From NCBI GenBank assembly GCA_038503035.1, contig JAVSML010024570.1, forward strand, positions 27,007-91,006: 64,000 bases of DNA, in the 5' to 3' direction. This DNA comes from Crocodylus rhombifer (lineage: Eukaryota > Chordata > Crocodylia > Crocodylidae). Below, piece after piece: positions 31,433 to 42,997 of the stretch. The translations under genes and the position numbers were made by a program. Position 1 is the stretch's first letter. The number at the start of each line of letters is the position of its first letter. The notes beneath the pieces are model-generated. The model ran no database searches and was not told the origin of the DNA. It worked only from the letters and a program-made list of their open reading frames with translations.

Positions 31433-34178
31433 GCACGGGGAACAAGCAGGAGGAACTCACACTCTTGCTTACAAACAAAAACTTTGACCTGTCTGGGTTA
31501 TTGAGGTACCGTGGGTCAGAAGACAAGGGGTTCGGGGTGAAAGGGACTTGGTAGTGGGGGTCTATTACAGACTGCCACACCAGTGAGATGAACTAGACCT
31601 GGACTGCTCAAGGCAGCTCTCAGAGGTCATACACCCAAGGGACATGGTTGTAATGAGTGACCTAAATTACCCTGACATCTGCTGGGAGGAGCAGTCAGCT
31701 AGATCTGATCGTTCACATAGGTGATGATCCTATATGCAGGTTAAGAAACTAACGCAAGATGTATATGGTCCCACTAGGGGAAATGCCTTACTGGACTTGG
31801 TGCTTGCTACAGGGGATGACCTGGTGGAGGATCTGCAGATACAGAGTAAGCTAGGAGAGAGTGACCACCAATTGTTAGAATTCACTGTCTGTTGAAAGGT
31901 GGGGAAGATAGCCCGTAGGGTAGAAGTGCTAGACTTCAGAAAACCTAACTTTAATGAGCTCATGAGGTTAGTAAGTGAGGCGCTGAAGGACAAGAGCCCT
32001 GTTGAGGTGGGAGTCCAGGAAGGGTGGTTGTTCCTCAGAGGAACGATCCTTCGGGCACAGAAGAGGACAATCCCATTGCACGTAAGGTGGGGCAAAGGGG
32101 CCAAGAAACCCTCTTGGCTGAACAGGGAAATCCAATGTGACGAGCTGGCTGGCAGTGACTTGGCCCAGGGGTTTTGAAAGGGTAAAAGATGATTGGAGGA
32201 CTTGGGATTCCCTTTCCTCACCAATCAGGCCCCAGAGACTCACCCTCCTTGTCCCCTGATTGGCCACTGGAGGGGGATAAAAGGGGCAGCGTGGCTGACT
32301 CAGGGGAGACCAGTGAGGGACCACAAGGAAGGAGCTTCAAAGAGCTGGGCCAGCGGGCCGGGAGCAGCCGCCCCAGAAGCACCTGAAGGAATGGGACCTG
32401 CAGGCAGCAGTTGGACCCTCAGCAGCGCGGCGTGCAGCCGGCAGGAGAGGCTTCCCACTAGGCTCCAGGATCCCCTGGGAGAGGCTGCGGCCAGCAAGAG
32501 AGACTCCCTCCGCTCCAGCAAGGATCTGAGCAGCGACCTGAGGGGTTCCCAGCTCTGCTTCCAGCTCCTTGAATTAGAGGCCAGGCAGGTGAGGCCGGGG
32601 CTCCGGGAAGGTCAAGACCCCTAGCAGGCTGGAGTAGGGGTACTACTGGGGGCTGTGTATTAATGTTCCTGCCTACCATGTAGGAACTCTGAGTTCAAGT
32701 CCTGGTTGGGGTAAGTGAAATAACAGGAAGAAGTTCTTGTTGCAGTAGAAAGGGGGTATTATCTTTTCCCCACCTCCAGGTACCTAGGCCCTATATTCCT
32801 TGTTATGTGACATTTTGTGCCTTTTTATATTTCACCAACCCATATTGTTTGTTCTGCTGTTTGTGTTTTATATTTTGTTAACCCTGTGTTTTGTCAATGA
32901 TTGTAAGGGTCTAACCTTTGTTGAATCCTGCCCCTCGGAGCATTGTAGTGTCCCCTATACCTCCTGGTTTATGCCTGTTATGTTCCCAGTATTGTTCTCT
33001 CATTAAAAGGTATATGGTTAAGGCCCCATTGGTGATCTGGCTGTACTCTACAGGGGGAGGAGAGTCCCTGTACCTCCCATAGCACTTGTGCACCTGCATC
33101 GATCCCTTCGAATGGAGAGGGGGTACCTCTTGGAGTACCACCCAGGTTACACCAGGAAAACCTAGGGATACAAAAAGAGGCATACAAACTGGAAGCAGTG
33201 GGTAGCCATCAAGGAGGATTATACCTCCTTGGCTCGCACTTGCAGGGGATCAGTTAGAAAGGCCAAGGCAGCAATGGAACTCAGGCTGGCAACAAGAATT
33301 AAGGACAACAAAAAGTCCTTTTTCAGGTACGTAGGGAGTAAAAAGAAGGTGCGTTGTAACATAGGATCCCTACAGGACAGGCTAGGGCAATTAGTGATGG
33401 ATAGGAGGGACAAAGCTGAGTTCATCAATGAGTTTTTTGCATCAGTATTCCTGAACACAGATAATGACATATCTCCAAATTGGACTATAGACAAGCACAG
33501 GTGGGACACTGGCCCACCAACGGTTAGTGCCGACCTAGTAAAGGGACACTTGGAGGGGCTTGAAGTATTCAAATCAGCAGGCCCAGCTGATCTTCACCCA
33601 AGGGTGCTGAAAGAATTGGCTAGTGTCATAGCAGAGCCACTGGCCACTTGTTTGAGCATTTGTGGCTCTCAGGACAAGTCCCAGAGGACTTGAAAAAGCC
33701 TAATGTGGTCCCTATTTTCAAAAAGGGGAGGAAGGAGGATCTGGGTAACTATGGACTGGTTAGTCTCACTTCTATCCTTGGGAAAACCTTTGGAAAAATT
33801 ATTAAGGATTATATTTGTGGGAGTCCAGCAGGAAAAAATAATGCTGAAGGGCAACCAGCATGGATTCATAGCAGGTAGATCCTTCCTGACACACCTTGTT
33901 TCTTTTTATGACCAGGTCACAAACTGCTTAGATGCAGGATTCGAGGTGGATGTTGTATCCCTGGATTTTTTTAAAGCCTTTGATATGATGTTACATCCCA
34001 TTCTCATAAAAAAGATAAGTCGCTGTGACTTAGATGATATCATAGTCAGGTGGGTAGTGAATTGGCTAATGAGATGCACCCAGAGTGGTGGTGGGTGAGT
34101 CGGTATCAACCTGGAAAGATGTGGGCAGTGGAGTCCCCCAAGGCTCGGTCCTTGGACCACCGCTGTTCAATATTATGC
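31433..34178 (+). mobile_element. decayed sense CR1 split by an LTR
   Basis: The CR1 parts are 31433-32135 and 33152-34178. The first begins at the same endonuclease position as the CR1 at 14799 (GGGGAACAAGCAGGA) and reads through DLNYPDIC-like, DLVEDL and VLDFRKPNFNELM to PSWLNREIQ. The second resumes at the adjacent residues with EDYTSLARTCRGSVRKAKAAMEL, then FFRYVGSKKK, VVPIFKKGRKEDLGNYG and a motif A region (SLDFFKAFD). It ends abruptly at about 34178 after GSVLGP, so it is also 3'-truncated. Frameshifts and stops are numerous, and the copy is inactive. Confidence 0.9.
32136..33151 (+). mobile_element. probable solo LTR inserted in CR1
   Basis: The interval interrupts the CR1 coding frame between INREIQ-like and the following basic residues. 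It begins TGTGACGAG and ends CAGGTTACA, near-inverted termini of LTR form. A GATAAAAGG box near 32275 and ATTAAA near 33002 fit promoter and polyadenylation positions, although the distance between them would imply an unusually long R region. Flanks CCAA (32132-32135) and CCAG (33152-33155) give a weak 4-bp duplication. No internal retroviral coding is present. Confidence 0.6.
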
Positions 34179-34591
34179 ATTAATTAATTAAAAGATTTTT
34201 TTTTTTAAAAAGAACCACATATGACAGGTGCATGTCTTGCTGATAACTACAAAACAGGGAAAACATTAATAGAAAAGATGCTGCTGCTGAAAACTTTGTT
34301 ATAACATTCTTTCTCTGTGTTCCACTATTTCATTTCTTTTAGGTTGTTAATTAATACTCCCAGATAAATTCAGTTTAATTTTTGTTTTTCTTTTCTCAGT
34401 TCACGCAACTTAGACTAGCTTAATTCTTAATGTTTAGATGCCCCTATTAAAAAGACAAGATGTATTTGTGCTGAAAAGATCACTACTGCAGGCAAAAGCT
34501 CCTCTCTGTTTGGGGAGCAGGGCCTAACTTCCTGTGAGGTTCAGGGCTTACTTTTATCTCTGGAGCAATTCCCCTTTCCGGTCACATCTTA
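34179..34591. other. unassigned AT-rich sequence
   Basis: Begins with TTAATTAATTAAAAG and a T-rich run directly after the truncated CR1. Nothing else recognised. Confidence 0.5.
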
Positions 34592-34735
34592 GAATAATAA
34601 AAAAATTAAGGTTGGAAGGGACCTCAGGAGGTCATCTAGTCCAACCCCCTACTCAAAGCAAGACCATTCATAACTAGACATACCCCCTTATTGAGCCTAG
34701 GTGCCCCTCCTTGACTCAGGAAGCTGCCCGCTCAG
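34592..34735 (-). mobile_element. antisense CR1 3' fragment
   Basis: AAGGTTGGAAGGGACCTC and GGTCATCTAGTCCAACCCCC are the canonical antisense CR1 3' end. The match continues to about 34735 (GACTCAGGAAGCTGCCCG is near its limit). Confidence 0.75.
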
Positions 34736-35467
34736 CAGCTGGCCCGAGCTTAGCTGTCACCATTAGAATGGAGCTTAAGAGCCACTGCTCTTCCCTCATA
34801 TAGTAACCAAGACCTTGGCTCCCTGTTATACAAAATATATGCAGGATTTTTGTTGGAAATCTACCTGCCAAGCAGGTTTCAACAAGAAATGCTCCAAAGA
34901 CACAATAAAGTCTCCACCCCTGTAAAAAAACAGGTAAGATAAGAAAGGAGCAGTTGTACAGAGCCCCTGGCATGGAAAAAGAATGAAATATCTTGGAATG
35001 GGGGAAGAGGTGACAGGGGGACACACGGAAATCTTGGCATAGAAGAGAATGGGTGGAGGTGATATGACAATCAGAGTCACTGACAGAGGGTGTAGTGGTA
35101 CTACAGAAAGCCCCTGAAATAGAGAGGATGGAAAAGTGGGACATGGGGAACTTTGAAGGGGGCTGGAAGGAAACTGGTATGTAGAATGAGCTCAGCTTTT
35201 CCAAACTATGGAGTGTGCGGCCCTCTGGTTTAATCTTTCAGGGATTTTTTAATTTGATTTTTTGCATGTGTTTCTGCTGGGGATGCAAACTAAGTCTGGG
35301 ATGTTCCAGGTTTTTCGATGGATCTCACTGGAAAGTTTCACATTTACAAAGTATTACGGTGAATATGTGGGGGAAGTTCTAACCAGGCCCATTTCTGTCT
35401 GGCCAAGGTAGCTCCAATGTCAGGCTTCAATATTATTAATACTGCTAATACTGACAGAATTTAGTCA
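34736..35467. other. unassigned sequence
   Basis: No gene. The 162-codon minus frame at 35204-34716 has no recognisable domain. Confidence 0.5.
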
Positions 35468-35611
35468 CAGTGGGAGTGTCTATACAAGACGCTTTACTGT
35501 GCAGCGGACTAATTTGCTGCGCAGTAAAGCATCACCGTTTACACATGCACATCAATTAGGGTACAGTACACTAATTTTTGTGCTTCAGTGCACATGTAGA
35601 CATGCATTCTG
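35468..35611. mobile_element. possible miniature inverted-repeat element
   Basis: The left end CAGTGGGAGTGTCTATACAAG and the right end, reversed (CAGAATGCATGTCTACATGTG), share the CAG start and a TGTCTA(T/C)A core. Inside the left part a short hairpin, TTTACTGTGCAGC against GCTGCGCAGTAAA, encloses about 10 bases. No target duplication found. Confidence 0.5.
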
Positions 35612-37312
35612 AAGCCATTCTGATCTCACATCCTTTTGTTTTCTACATGATTTCTGAAGCAGTCACGAATACTGTTTACCCCTGCCCACATGCACACCAT
35701 TTCTAGCATCTATGCAGACATCCATTGTCAGCAGCATGTAAGTTTTCTGTTGCAGACAATATCCCCCCCTCCTCACCACACACACAACTGGGGTGATACC
35801 ATTTTTCATCTAGTAAGCCCCTGAAACAGCTCCACAGCTGATCATTTATTTGGAAATATAATAAAAACCCTGGGTCAGATCTGTGCAGGAAGGGAGAAAG
35901 TTCAGCTAACACAAAAAAAACATAAGATGTTTAATACAGCTGTTCCAGGAGACTTATTATACCAGTGGTGCAGTACTCACTCTCAGGAGGAAATTATAAA
36001 GGGTCCTCAGTCAGGCAGGCTGCCTGACTCATACAGCAGCTTGGTAATAGCACCTGATTTAATGGAGAGTTTCTAATCCTCAGTCTAAAAAAAGTGGTGA
36101 AAGTACCAGTAAAGTGCCAGTGCTCATTTGTGATTTCCATAAAGGAAATAGCTACCTAGTTGAATGATTAAAAGGCTGACTTTATGGGATGGAAGATAAC
36201 CTGCAGCTGTATGGAAAGGTCATTACTGCTGTGTGCTGCAGGAATTCAGGTATTGCTGATATTTTTTCAGAGAGAAAAATAGTTGTATTAGGCAGTTTGT
36301 GGGAAATCTTTGTGGGCCCACAGGGGCCAAGTCTCTTTCTCAGAGGAGTGAGGGAGTGAGGGGCAGGGCTTGGGAAGAGCCAAAATTCCCTAGGCAAGCT
36401 GAATGTTTCTGCTGTGTGAGTTGTTGCTCAGTGCAATAAACGACCATTTGTACTCACATATAACACATCTGGGTGCCCAGAGCAGCTGTGACACATGNNN
36501 NNNNNNNCCCCCCTCCCTTTGCAGAGGAGAAGGCCTGGCTGAGTGGGGAAGGGCTCTTCCCCATCCAGCCATACCTATGGCATGGGTCTGATTGCATGGG
36601 GAAAGCAAGGTATTCACATCATCCCTTGTCCCACACCATCAAGGGTGGGACAAGTAGCTATGTGCATTTAGCCCAGTGAAGTGAATTAGCTGTGCCATGA
36701 TACTTCACACTCACCGTGTAAGCGTGACTAAATTGCTTCCTACGTATGTTATATGGATGCAGCTATATTGCTTCTGGTTCAGGAGAAGGCTCAGAACTTC
36801 CTCTTGAGGTGGTACAGTTGTCTTCATACAGTCAAAGACACTGCCTCCTCACAGCAGATGCAGCAAGATAGCTTAGTACCATGAGAACATTTTGGGCACC
36901 TTGGCCAATTTAGGATCCATTTTTCAAGTTTGAGATAAAGGTCCCATTTCAGTCTGTCTGGGAATATCAGCACTTCAGGACTGTCCTGGAACATCTGGAA
37001 TATTTGGTTACTTTGTCTCAATAGAGTCACGTGAGTGAATTTTTGTCCAAATATTTTTAGCTTTATAGCTTATCTATCTTAAGTGAACTTAGTTATCCCC
37101 ACAGAAACTAACCAGGACTGTAACAGAAATATGATTTGAAGTGCAGAATTTATGTCGAGAAGGTACAGGAAAGACTAAAGGACCTTTACGCAAACCAATG
37201 ACATTGAGGGAAAGATAAACTTAAAAACACAAGTTAGTAGTCCCATGAAGAGTGAGGTTTTCAGTCTTGGTCAAAAGCTAATTTTTCCATGGAGTGCCAG
37301 ATACTTCTAAAC
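35612..37312. other. unassigned sequence including the assembly gap
   Basis: No coding region or repeat recognised apart from the N gap at 36498-36507. Confidence 0.5.
36498..36507. other. assembly gap (10 N)
   Basis: Ten N, followed by a C run. Open frames crossing it contain undetermined residues and should be ignored. Confidence 0.95.
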
Positions 37313-37545
37313 CAGTGGTTCTCAACCGTTTTAGGTTCAAGGCACCTGGTAGACCCAAGGCACCCCTCAGAAAAGGCCAACTTTTAGTTTTCACTTGTTT
37401 TTTGACATCAGAAAAATAAATAGAGCAATCCTTTTATTGTAAAGAAGTCAGATAGACCACAACAGGTCAAAATATTTTTGACGCTATGGATTCCTGTTTA
37501 AAATGTCTAGATTCTCTTGTGTATCATGTTTGCACACCTAACAAT

Positions 37546-38844
37546 TGTAGCAGGCTTGCCTTTTGGAGCTTGGGATGAGTCCCAGACTTGAAATCTTGCT
37601 GTTTTGCTTGGTGGAGCCCATCCACCAATCAGGAGGCAGCAAGAACAGTTAAGTCACGCTCCTTTCCTGAGGGAAGGGGGAGAGGAGCCCCCCCCACCCT
37701 GGACCTGATTGAAGACTGCAACACTCAGTTTTGGAAGACTTCAGGGGTGAAGCCCTGGAGAGTATAAAAGGAGCTGCGTGCCCAGCGGGGGGAACACATC
37801 TGGGACAGAGAAGAGCGGGGCTTAGAAGAGCTGAAGAGAGCTGCTCAGCAGGGTGAAGTAGTAGCCCAGAAGCGCCCCGGAAGTCTCCCATCAGTGGGGA
37901 AAGGCAGATGGCTCCAGTGGCTAGGCTCTCGGCGTGTAGCATGGCACGTGATGTCCAGATCCTGGGAGCTGCGTGAGGCAGCTTGGGTCTGCAACCTCTG
38001 GTGTGCAGCCAGAGACATGGTGCACAGGACAGTGCACAGAGTAGGGCCTTTGGAGCACTTGGGCGGCTCAGGTCCTCAGAATGAGGCGGGAGCTTGGTGG
38101 AGGAGGCGCTGCACGGAGGGTCCGGGAGCAAACCAAGCCTGGTGCTGCATGAGGCAGCCCAGGCCTCCGACCCATAGCAAAAGTTTGAGTCCAGGGAGCC
38201 AGATGGTGCTTGGGCTACTGAGCCAGCAGACAAGGCCAAGCCAGAGGCCCCAGAAGCCCTGCATAGCAGAGCCCTGTTCCAGGGGACAGTGACCCCCCCA
38301 AAGCCCACTGCAGGCAAGAGAACAGCTTGGTGCAGAAGGTCAGGGCCCCCCTCCAGGCCTGGGAGCTGTGAGTTGCAGGGAAAAGAGGATTCCCACAGGG
38401 GACGGGTGTCCCCCCTGGTTAGTTAAGGGCTTCCCAAAGTGGAGGTGTGACTGGGAGGCCCCCCACTAAGGTTACCAGCTTCCTTGTAGGGCTTGGGAAA
38501 AGCCCATGGGCATTGACGTTTCCCCTTGGGATTAAGTTTATCTTTGGGGTTTATCTGTTTCAGATCAGATACCTACCTGTATCTGGAGCACTGGTATAAG
38601 GTTTTATGTCATTTACCCAGAGGGTATTGTTTATATTACTTGTTTAGATACCGTGTGTGTGTGTGTGTAACTATATACAAATTTATTTACATTAACTTAA
38701 GTCCCGTGACTGTCCTGGCCTCGTTCTATAGGCATGGAGAGATACTGGGTAGTCTGCAGTTCCCCACCATGACAGCACATCTGCCAGCTAACAATCCCCT
38801 TCAATTAGAGAAGGGGAGTACATACCCGAATTTTCTGGCCTACA
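37546..38844 (+). mobile_element. probable solo LTR with CAAT target duplication
   Basis: Begins TGTAGCAGG and ends GGCCTACA, with CAAT on both sides (37542-37545 and 38845-38848). A GTATAAAAGG box near 37760 would serve as promoter. A (GT)8 run lies at 38653-38668. The general build (TATA followed by a long GC-rich transcribed part, then AT-rich sequence) resembles 32136-33151. No AATAAA was noticed. The 4-bp duplication would suit gamma-type integration, but 4 bases alone are weak evidence. Confidence 0.6.
38653..38668 (+). repeat. (GT)8 microsatellite
   Basis: Sixteen bases of perfect GT repeat inside the LTR at 37546-38844. Confidence 0.9.
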
Positions 38845-38900
38845 CAATCCTAACGTTGTGAGGCACCTTGTGGCACCATTGAAAGGATTTCAAGGCACCC

Positions 38901-39667
38901 TAGGGTGAAGACTCACCGCTAAATTTTTCCCAGAACTAAATTACTGAGGTCATCTTCCCCTACACGTGATACATAACTATATACTCATTATTTAGCTGGA
39001 ACACAGCCTTTCCAGAACTAAGTCGGTGTGTTCTGCTAGTCAGGTTATGTAGAAGGTAGTGTATGACATTGATGCATGCTATGCACCAAGATAAATATGA
39101 ATATAATTATATCTGCACCTATAAGCAATGACTCAACCAAAAGACATTTATATGAAGAACTAAAAGTAAGGTGTTCATTATAAAGCTAAATTAATTCATG
39201 GGAAACCCTGGAAATGTGCCGGAACTTGTAGGTAAGTAATTCTGCACTTAACCTGGATTGCCTAACTTTTAATCAGTAACTAGAGTATAGTAAGAATGGT
39301 ATTGCTCCAACAGCTTTTTAGCCATCATGTTGCCAACTGTCTCATCGGTGGACATGAATATACAAGTCTAACTAGAAATATGGCCAAATCAAGAAGAAGC
39401 TGAGCTAATATTATTGATGAGATCCTGAGTTCAAGGCTGCCAGCCTAACAGTTGCTCAACTCAAGTGTGCCTCAGAGTGACTGTTTAATGTCTGCTTAAG
39501 GTTTCTAACTAGAATTAATCAGAAAGCGCACACATTTCTCTATAGACAATTTCAATTAAAGCAACAAAAATTCTTTTGTTAAAAATTTTCTCTGAGAAAT
39601 AAAGCCTTTCTGGTTTAAAAAAATAACTTTAAAATATTTTCTTTTAGAACCAAAATATTTTGCATAA
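38901..39667. other. unassigned sequence
   Basis: AT-rich, nothing recognised. Confidence 0.5.
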
Positions 39668-39838
39668 AAACATAGGAACTGCCATCTACTAGGTCAGACC
39701 ATAGATCCATCTTGCCCAATCTCCTGTGTCACATAGTGTCAGAAACTGGAGGCTGAAAGGGAGAGTGAACTGGGGATAACTAGGATTTTTTCCACTGTTC
39801 CTCTCTCACTTGGAACCTCCAGCAGTTAAGGTCTAGGA

Positions 39839-40976
39839 CAGGGGTGAGCAAAAAACAGCCTGCAGGCCAGATCCAGCCAGCCAATTAATTACCTGGCCCA
39901 TGACGGCCCCTGGAGTGTTCTGCATGGCTGAGCCCTGCATGTTCCTGCCCTGTTCAGCCCACACAGCTGTCCTGCCCACACCCTTCCCATGCCCACTGAC
40001 AACACCAACCAGGCCCCAGCCCTGGCCAGCATGCGCAGGGTCCCAGTAGGGCTGCTCTTGCTGCTGCTGCAGCTGCCGAGGTACAGCTTCCCCCCTTCCC
40101 AGCCCCCCACCAGTGTCTCTTCCTCCTGCTTGTGATATGCTACTCCAGGCTTGGTACTGGGGAGAGAGAACCTGCATCAGACAGCGACAGCGACAGCTCC
40201 CAGCCAACTTCTTACTTAGCTGCCTGCAGGTGGCTGCCTATCACACCAGGCAGGTGGAAGGCTGGGCAAGGTCAGGGTTGAGACTGGGGCCATAGTTGGA
40301 GCTGGCGTTGGGGCAGTGCCATTGGCAGGTTTGGGGCAGGTATGGATGGGAGAGCAGTGTAGGCTGCCCTGGGTGGGAGCAGGTGGTGCTTGGCCCCATG
40401 CAGAGCACTGCAGGGGCAGCTGTGGGCCAGACAGAGGGAGGCAAAATCCACCTGCACCTGAACCACACTGCCCAGAGGAGCTCTGCTGCATGTGTCTGCT
40501 GCCCACACTTCCCTCCCTCCTGCCACCCCTGACTGGTTCCTGAGACCTAACACGTGGGTAGCCCCCCCCCCCGCATATGTGCATACCCACCATTCCACAT
40601 ACCTCCCCCCCACAGCCTCCCACAGTCCCCCACAAACACCCATACACCCACCCCCCCCCCATCCCTACACCCACCTCCCCACATTCCCCCCACACACACT
40701 GCACCTCCCCCAACACGCACAATATATAAGTGTAAGACTTTATTTTGAACTATTACACAATCACCTCTATATTCACTACTCAAAAAAACATAAGTCAGGA
40801 CAACTTTTTTTTATATCAAATTAAAATGTGTTATAGTAGATGTTTGATTTTAGTACATGATTTGTTTTTCATCTATGATTTGTTAATATGATACCTCTGA
40901 AAGATTTTTATGTATGCAGCTCCTGACAGCTCACCAAAACAAGTGGCCCTCCAGCCAAAACAATTGCCTACCCCTG
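39839..40976 (+). mobile_element. non-autonomous hAT element with perfect 8-bp duplication
   Basis: The ends CAGGGGTGAGCAA and TTGCCTACCCCTG are inverted. GTCTAGGA is duplicated exactly at 39831-39838 and 40977-40984, the diagnostic hAT footprint. The 1,138-base body carries CCTGCAGGCCAGATCCAGCC near the left end, a GC-rich middle, a C-rich tract (about 40560-40720) and an AT-rich right part shared with the element at 61119-62463. No transposase frame is recognisable; the long frames on both strands reflect base composition. Confidence 0.9.
40560..40720 (+). repeat. C-rich low-complexity tract
   Basis: CCCCCACA/CCCACC-type simple sequence within the hAT element. A similar tract sits at 61800-62075 in the related element, so it probably belongs to the family. 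Confidence 0.8.
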
Positions 40977-41322
40977 GTCTAGGATATTCTCATTCAGAGG
41001 TGGTACCCCTAATTCCCAGGCTCAGGGGCTACTAATGCACCTTTCCTCCAGTAATTTGTCCAAACTCTTTTTGAACCTGGTTAAACTGTTAGCTTCTACA
41101 ACATCTTGTGGCAATGAGTTTCAGACTTTAATTTTACTTTGGAAATGTTGTCTCACAAATTCTAGTTCAGATGTCTTTTCTATTGGCACTGGCTTCTCTG
41201 ACTTGCCCTGCATAAGCAGCCAGCTGTGTTTCAGTCCAGACAGGGGCATTGTGGATTCACTAAATTTCCCACTCAGATGTGCCTGCTCCTGTAAGAGTAG
41301 AAGCAGCATAGCCAGGGAACCC

Positions 41323-42358
41323 TGTAGGCTAGGCAGGGCACTACAGCTACTGATCAGCTGAGCAACAGGCTAATGAGATAATTAGCCAGCACCTGTAGGC
41401 AGTCAGTTGACCGGAGGAAAGCAGGGCCTTGGGAGCATATAAACCCAAGGCTGGGGCTAACAGGGGTTTGCTGTGTGGCTGCTGACAGGGGAAGGGCCTC
41501 CTGTACAAGAAACTACCCAGTGACATTTGTTTGCCTGTTTTGCTGCCTACAAGAATGAGAAGGCTCCAGGAGCTCACAAGGTACCCAGGGCTAGGAGGAC
41601 ATGCTATGCTAGGGTAGAGATTTGCTTTCTTAAAGGGGCAGTGCGTTGTCTCCATTGTTATTGTTATGTTATAGCCCAGGGGCTTTTGTTTACATTGCTG
41701 TTTGAACTAGAGGTTTGGGATGGGACTGTGAGGGGAGATACAGAGGTCCCATTAGTGCCTTGAGGAGGGAGGTGGCACACAATCACCTTGAGCCCTGCTA
41801 GGGGCAGGCTCAAGGCCCAACTAATTACCAAGCCCATCATGGGCAGAGAGTGCAAGGCACAGACCAGACAAGGGCCAGGGGCCCAGTGCCAGAGGGGTGC
41901 AGCCAGATAAGGGCCAGGGGCCCAGCTGGCAGGGGCCATGGGCCCAGTAACTGTAAGTGACAGATTAGAGCTAGTGCCTGAAACCCAGGTCTGACACAGT
42001 GGGTCTAGGCTAGAAGGGGTGGAGGCTGAGGCCCCAACAAAGCGAACAATATTTTTGTAACGCCCATGAGACATAGGGCATGGTATTGGGGAGGTTTTGG
42101 AGCCATGCAATAAGGCTCAATCAAGGTGTTCCATGCAGTATAGTACTGGAGTGAGGCCTGGCAAAAGGCCCAAGTACTAGTGAGTTCTTGTGGGGTTCAG
42201 TGGACCAGGGCCACATGAAGGCTGGTGGGTAGCCTCCAGACTTATTATTTCATCATCAAGACATAGCAGGAAAGATAAGAGGGTGACCTCAGGGTGGAGC
42301 TGGTGAGGTTGCAGAGGCATCACGGCCACCCCTGGGGACCCCAACCCATGACACCACA
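41323..42358 (+). mobile_element. possible LTR-like GC-rich repeat
   Basis: Starts TGTAGGCTAGGCAGGGCACT, which resembles the TGTGGCAGGGCACT start of the LTRs at 19837 and 27251 (there on the minus strand). It has a CATATAAAC box about 115 bases in (41436), as does the LTR at 27251-28135. The right end near ATGACACCACA is uncertain, and no target duplication was found. Non-coding, with imperfect repeats of a GGGCCAGGGGCCCAG unit near 41870-41950. Confidence 0.4.
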
Positions 42359-42997
42359 ATTCAAATTAATTCTATTAGATCAGACTTTGAGGGTGATGCT
42401 GTGGGAAGGTAAACCTTGCAGAACCTGCCCCAGACCCACAAGACAGGGCTTTCAGGTGTCTTCATGCTCCAGCAATTTACCCATGGAGTATGATGACCGT
42501 CTTCCTTTTGCATTATCATCTGCCACATACCTCGCTAGCAAGCTACTCCAAGGTGACCTGTAAAAGTGACTTACGGTGTGAGGATCTGAAAATAGTCAAT
42601 GGCCAATCCTCTCCAGCCTAGCCCTTCTATTAATTATTTGAAGAAACTTCATAGAAACATAACATAAATTAATTGACACTAATACAACAGCTTCTTCCTG
42701 ATATTGAAATACAGACAAATATAGGTTGTCAGCAGTAGGATTACCTCTATTATTCTGTAGATTAGAAAGTGAAGAATATTTTTTCTACTGTAATTACCAA
42801 GGGAGGTTAATGGAGGCAGGATATTCTAACTGGAGCCTGGCCAGGGATACCAGAGTTAATATAACTAATTATTTTAAAAAGCAGCTATGAACAAATATCT
42901 AGAAAGACTCTGAATGTACCTCTCCTTGCAAACACAAAGCTACTGGCTGTGCTCTACCCCACACTGACGTGCATCAGAAAGTTACTGAAGGGGTGTG
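42359..42997. other. unassigned sequence
   Basis: No gene or repeat recognised. Confidence 0.5.

Larger units (their letters stand above)
37313..38900 (+). mobile_element. hAT remnant split by an LTR
   Basis: Starts with the common hAT terminus CAGTGGTTCTCAACCG and the AAGGCACCCCTC stretch also seen after 7155. After the LTR (37546-38844) related sequence returns (GAGGCACCTTGTGGCACC, TTTCAAGGCACCCTAGGG). The right terminus was not found. No coding. Confidence 0.5.
39668..41160 (-). mobile_element. antisense CR1/L3-like fragment split by a hAT element
   Basis: 39668-39830 (ACATAGGAACTGCCATC, GGTCAGACCATAGATCCATC) and 40985-41160 (CCAAACTCTTTTTGAACC, then TTCTACAACATCTTGTGGCAA) are consecutive parts of an L3/CR1-type 3' end in antisense, as I recall that repeat from other amniotes. 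They are separated only by the hAT at 39839-40976 and its duplication. Non-coding at this end. Confidence 0.65.

Noticed and set aside
32655..32695. tRNA-like B box (AGTTCAAGTCC) suggesting a tRNA-derived SINE
   Set aside because: No A box or cloverleaf could be formed upstream, and the site lies inside a probable LTR.
36390..36617. Open frames spanning the N gap
   Set aside because: They contain undetermined residues across ten N and have no recognisable content.
40560..40720. Possible CRISPR-like or regularly spaced repeats in the C-rich tract
   Set aside because: Simple-sequence slippage without constant repeats and unique spacers; eukaryotic context.
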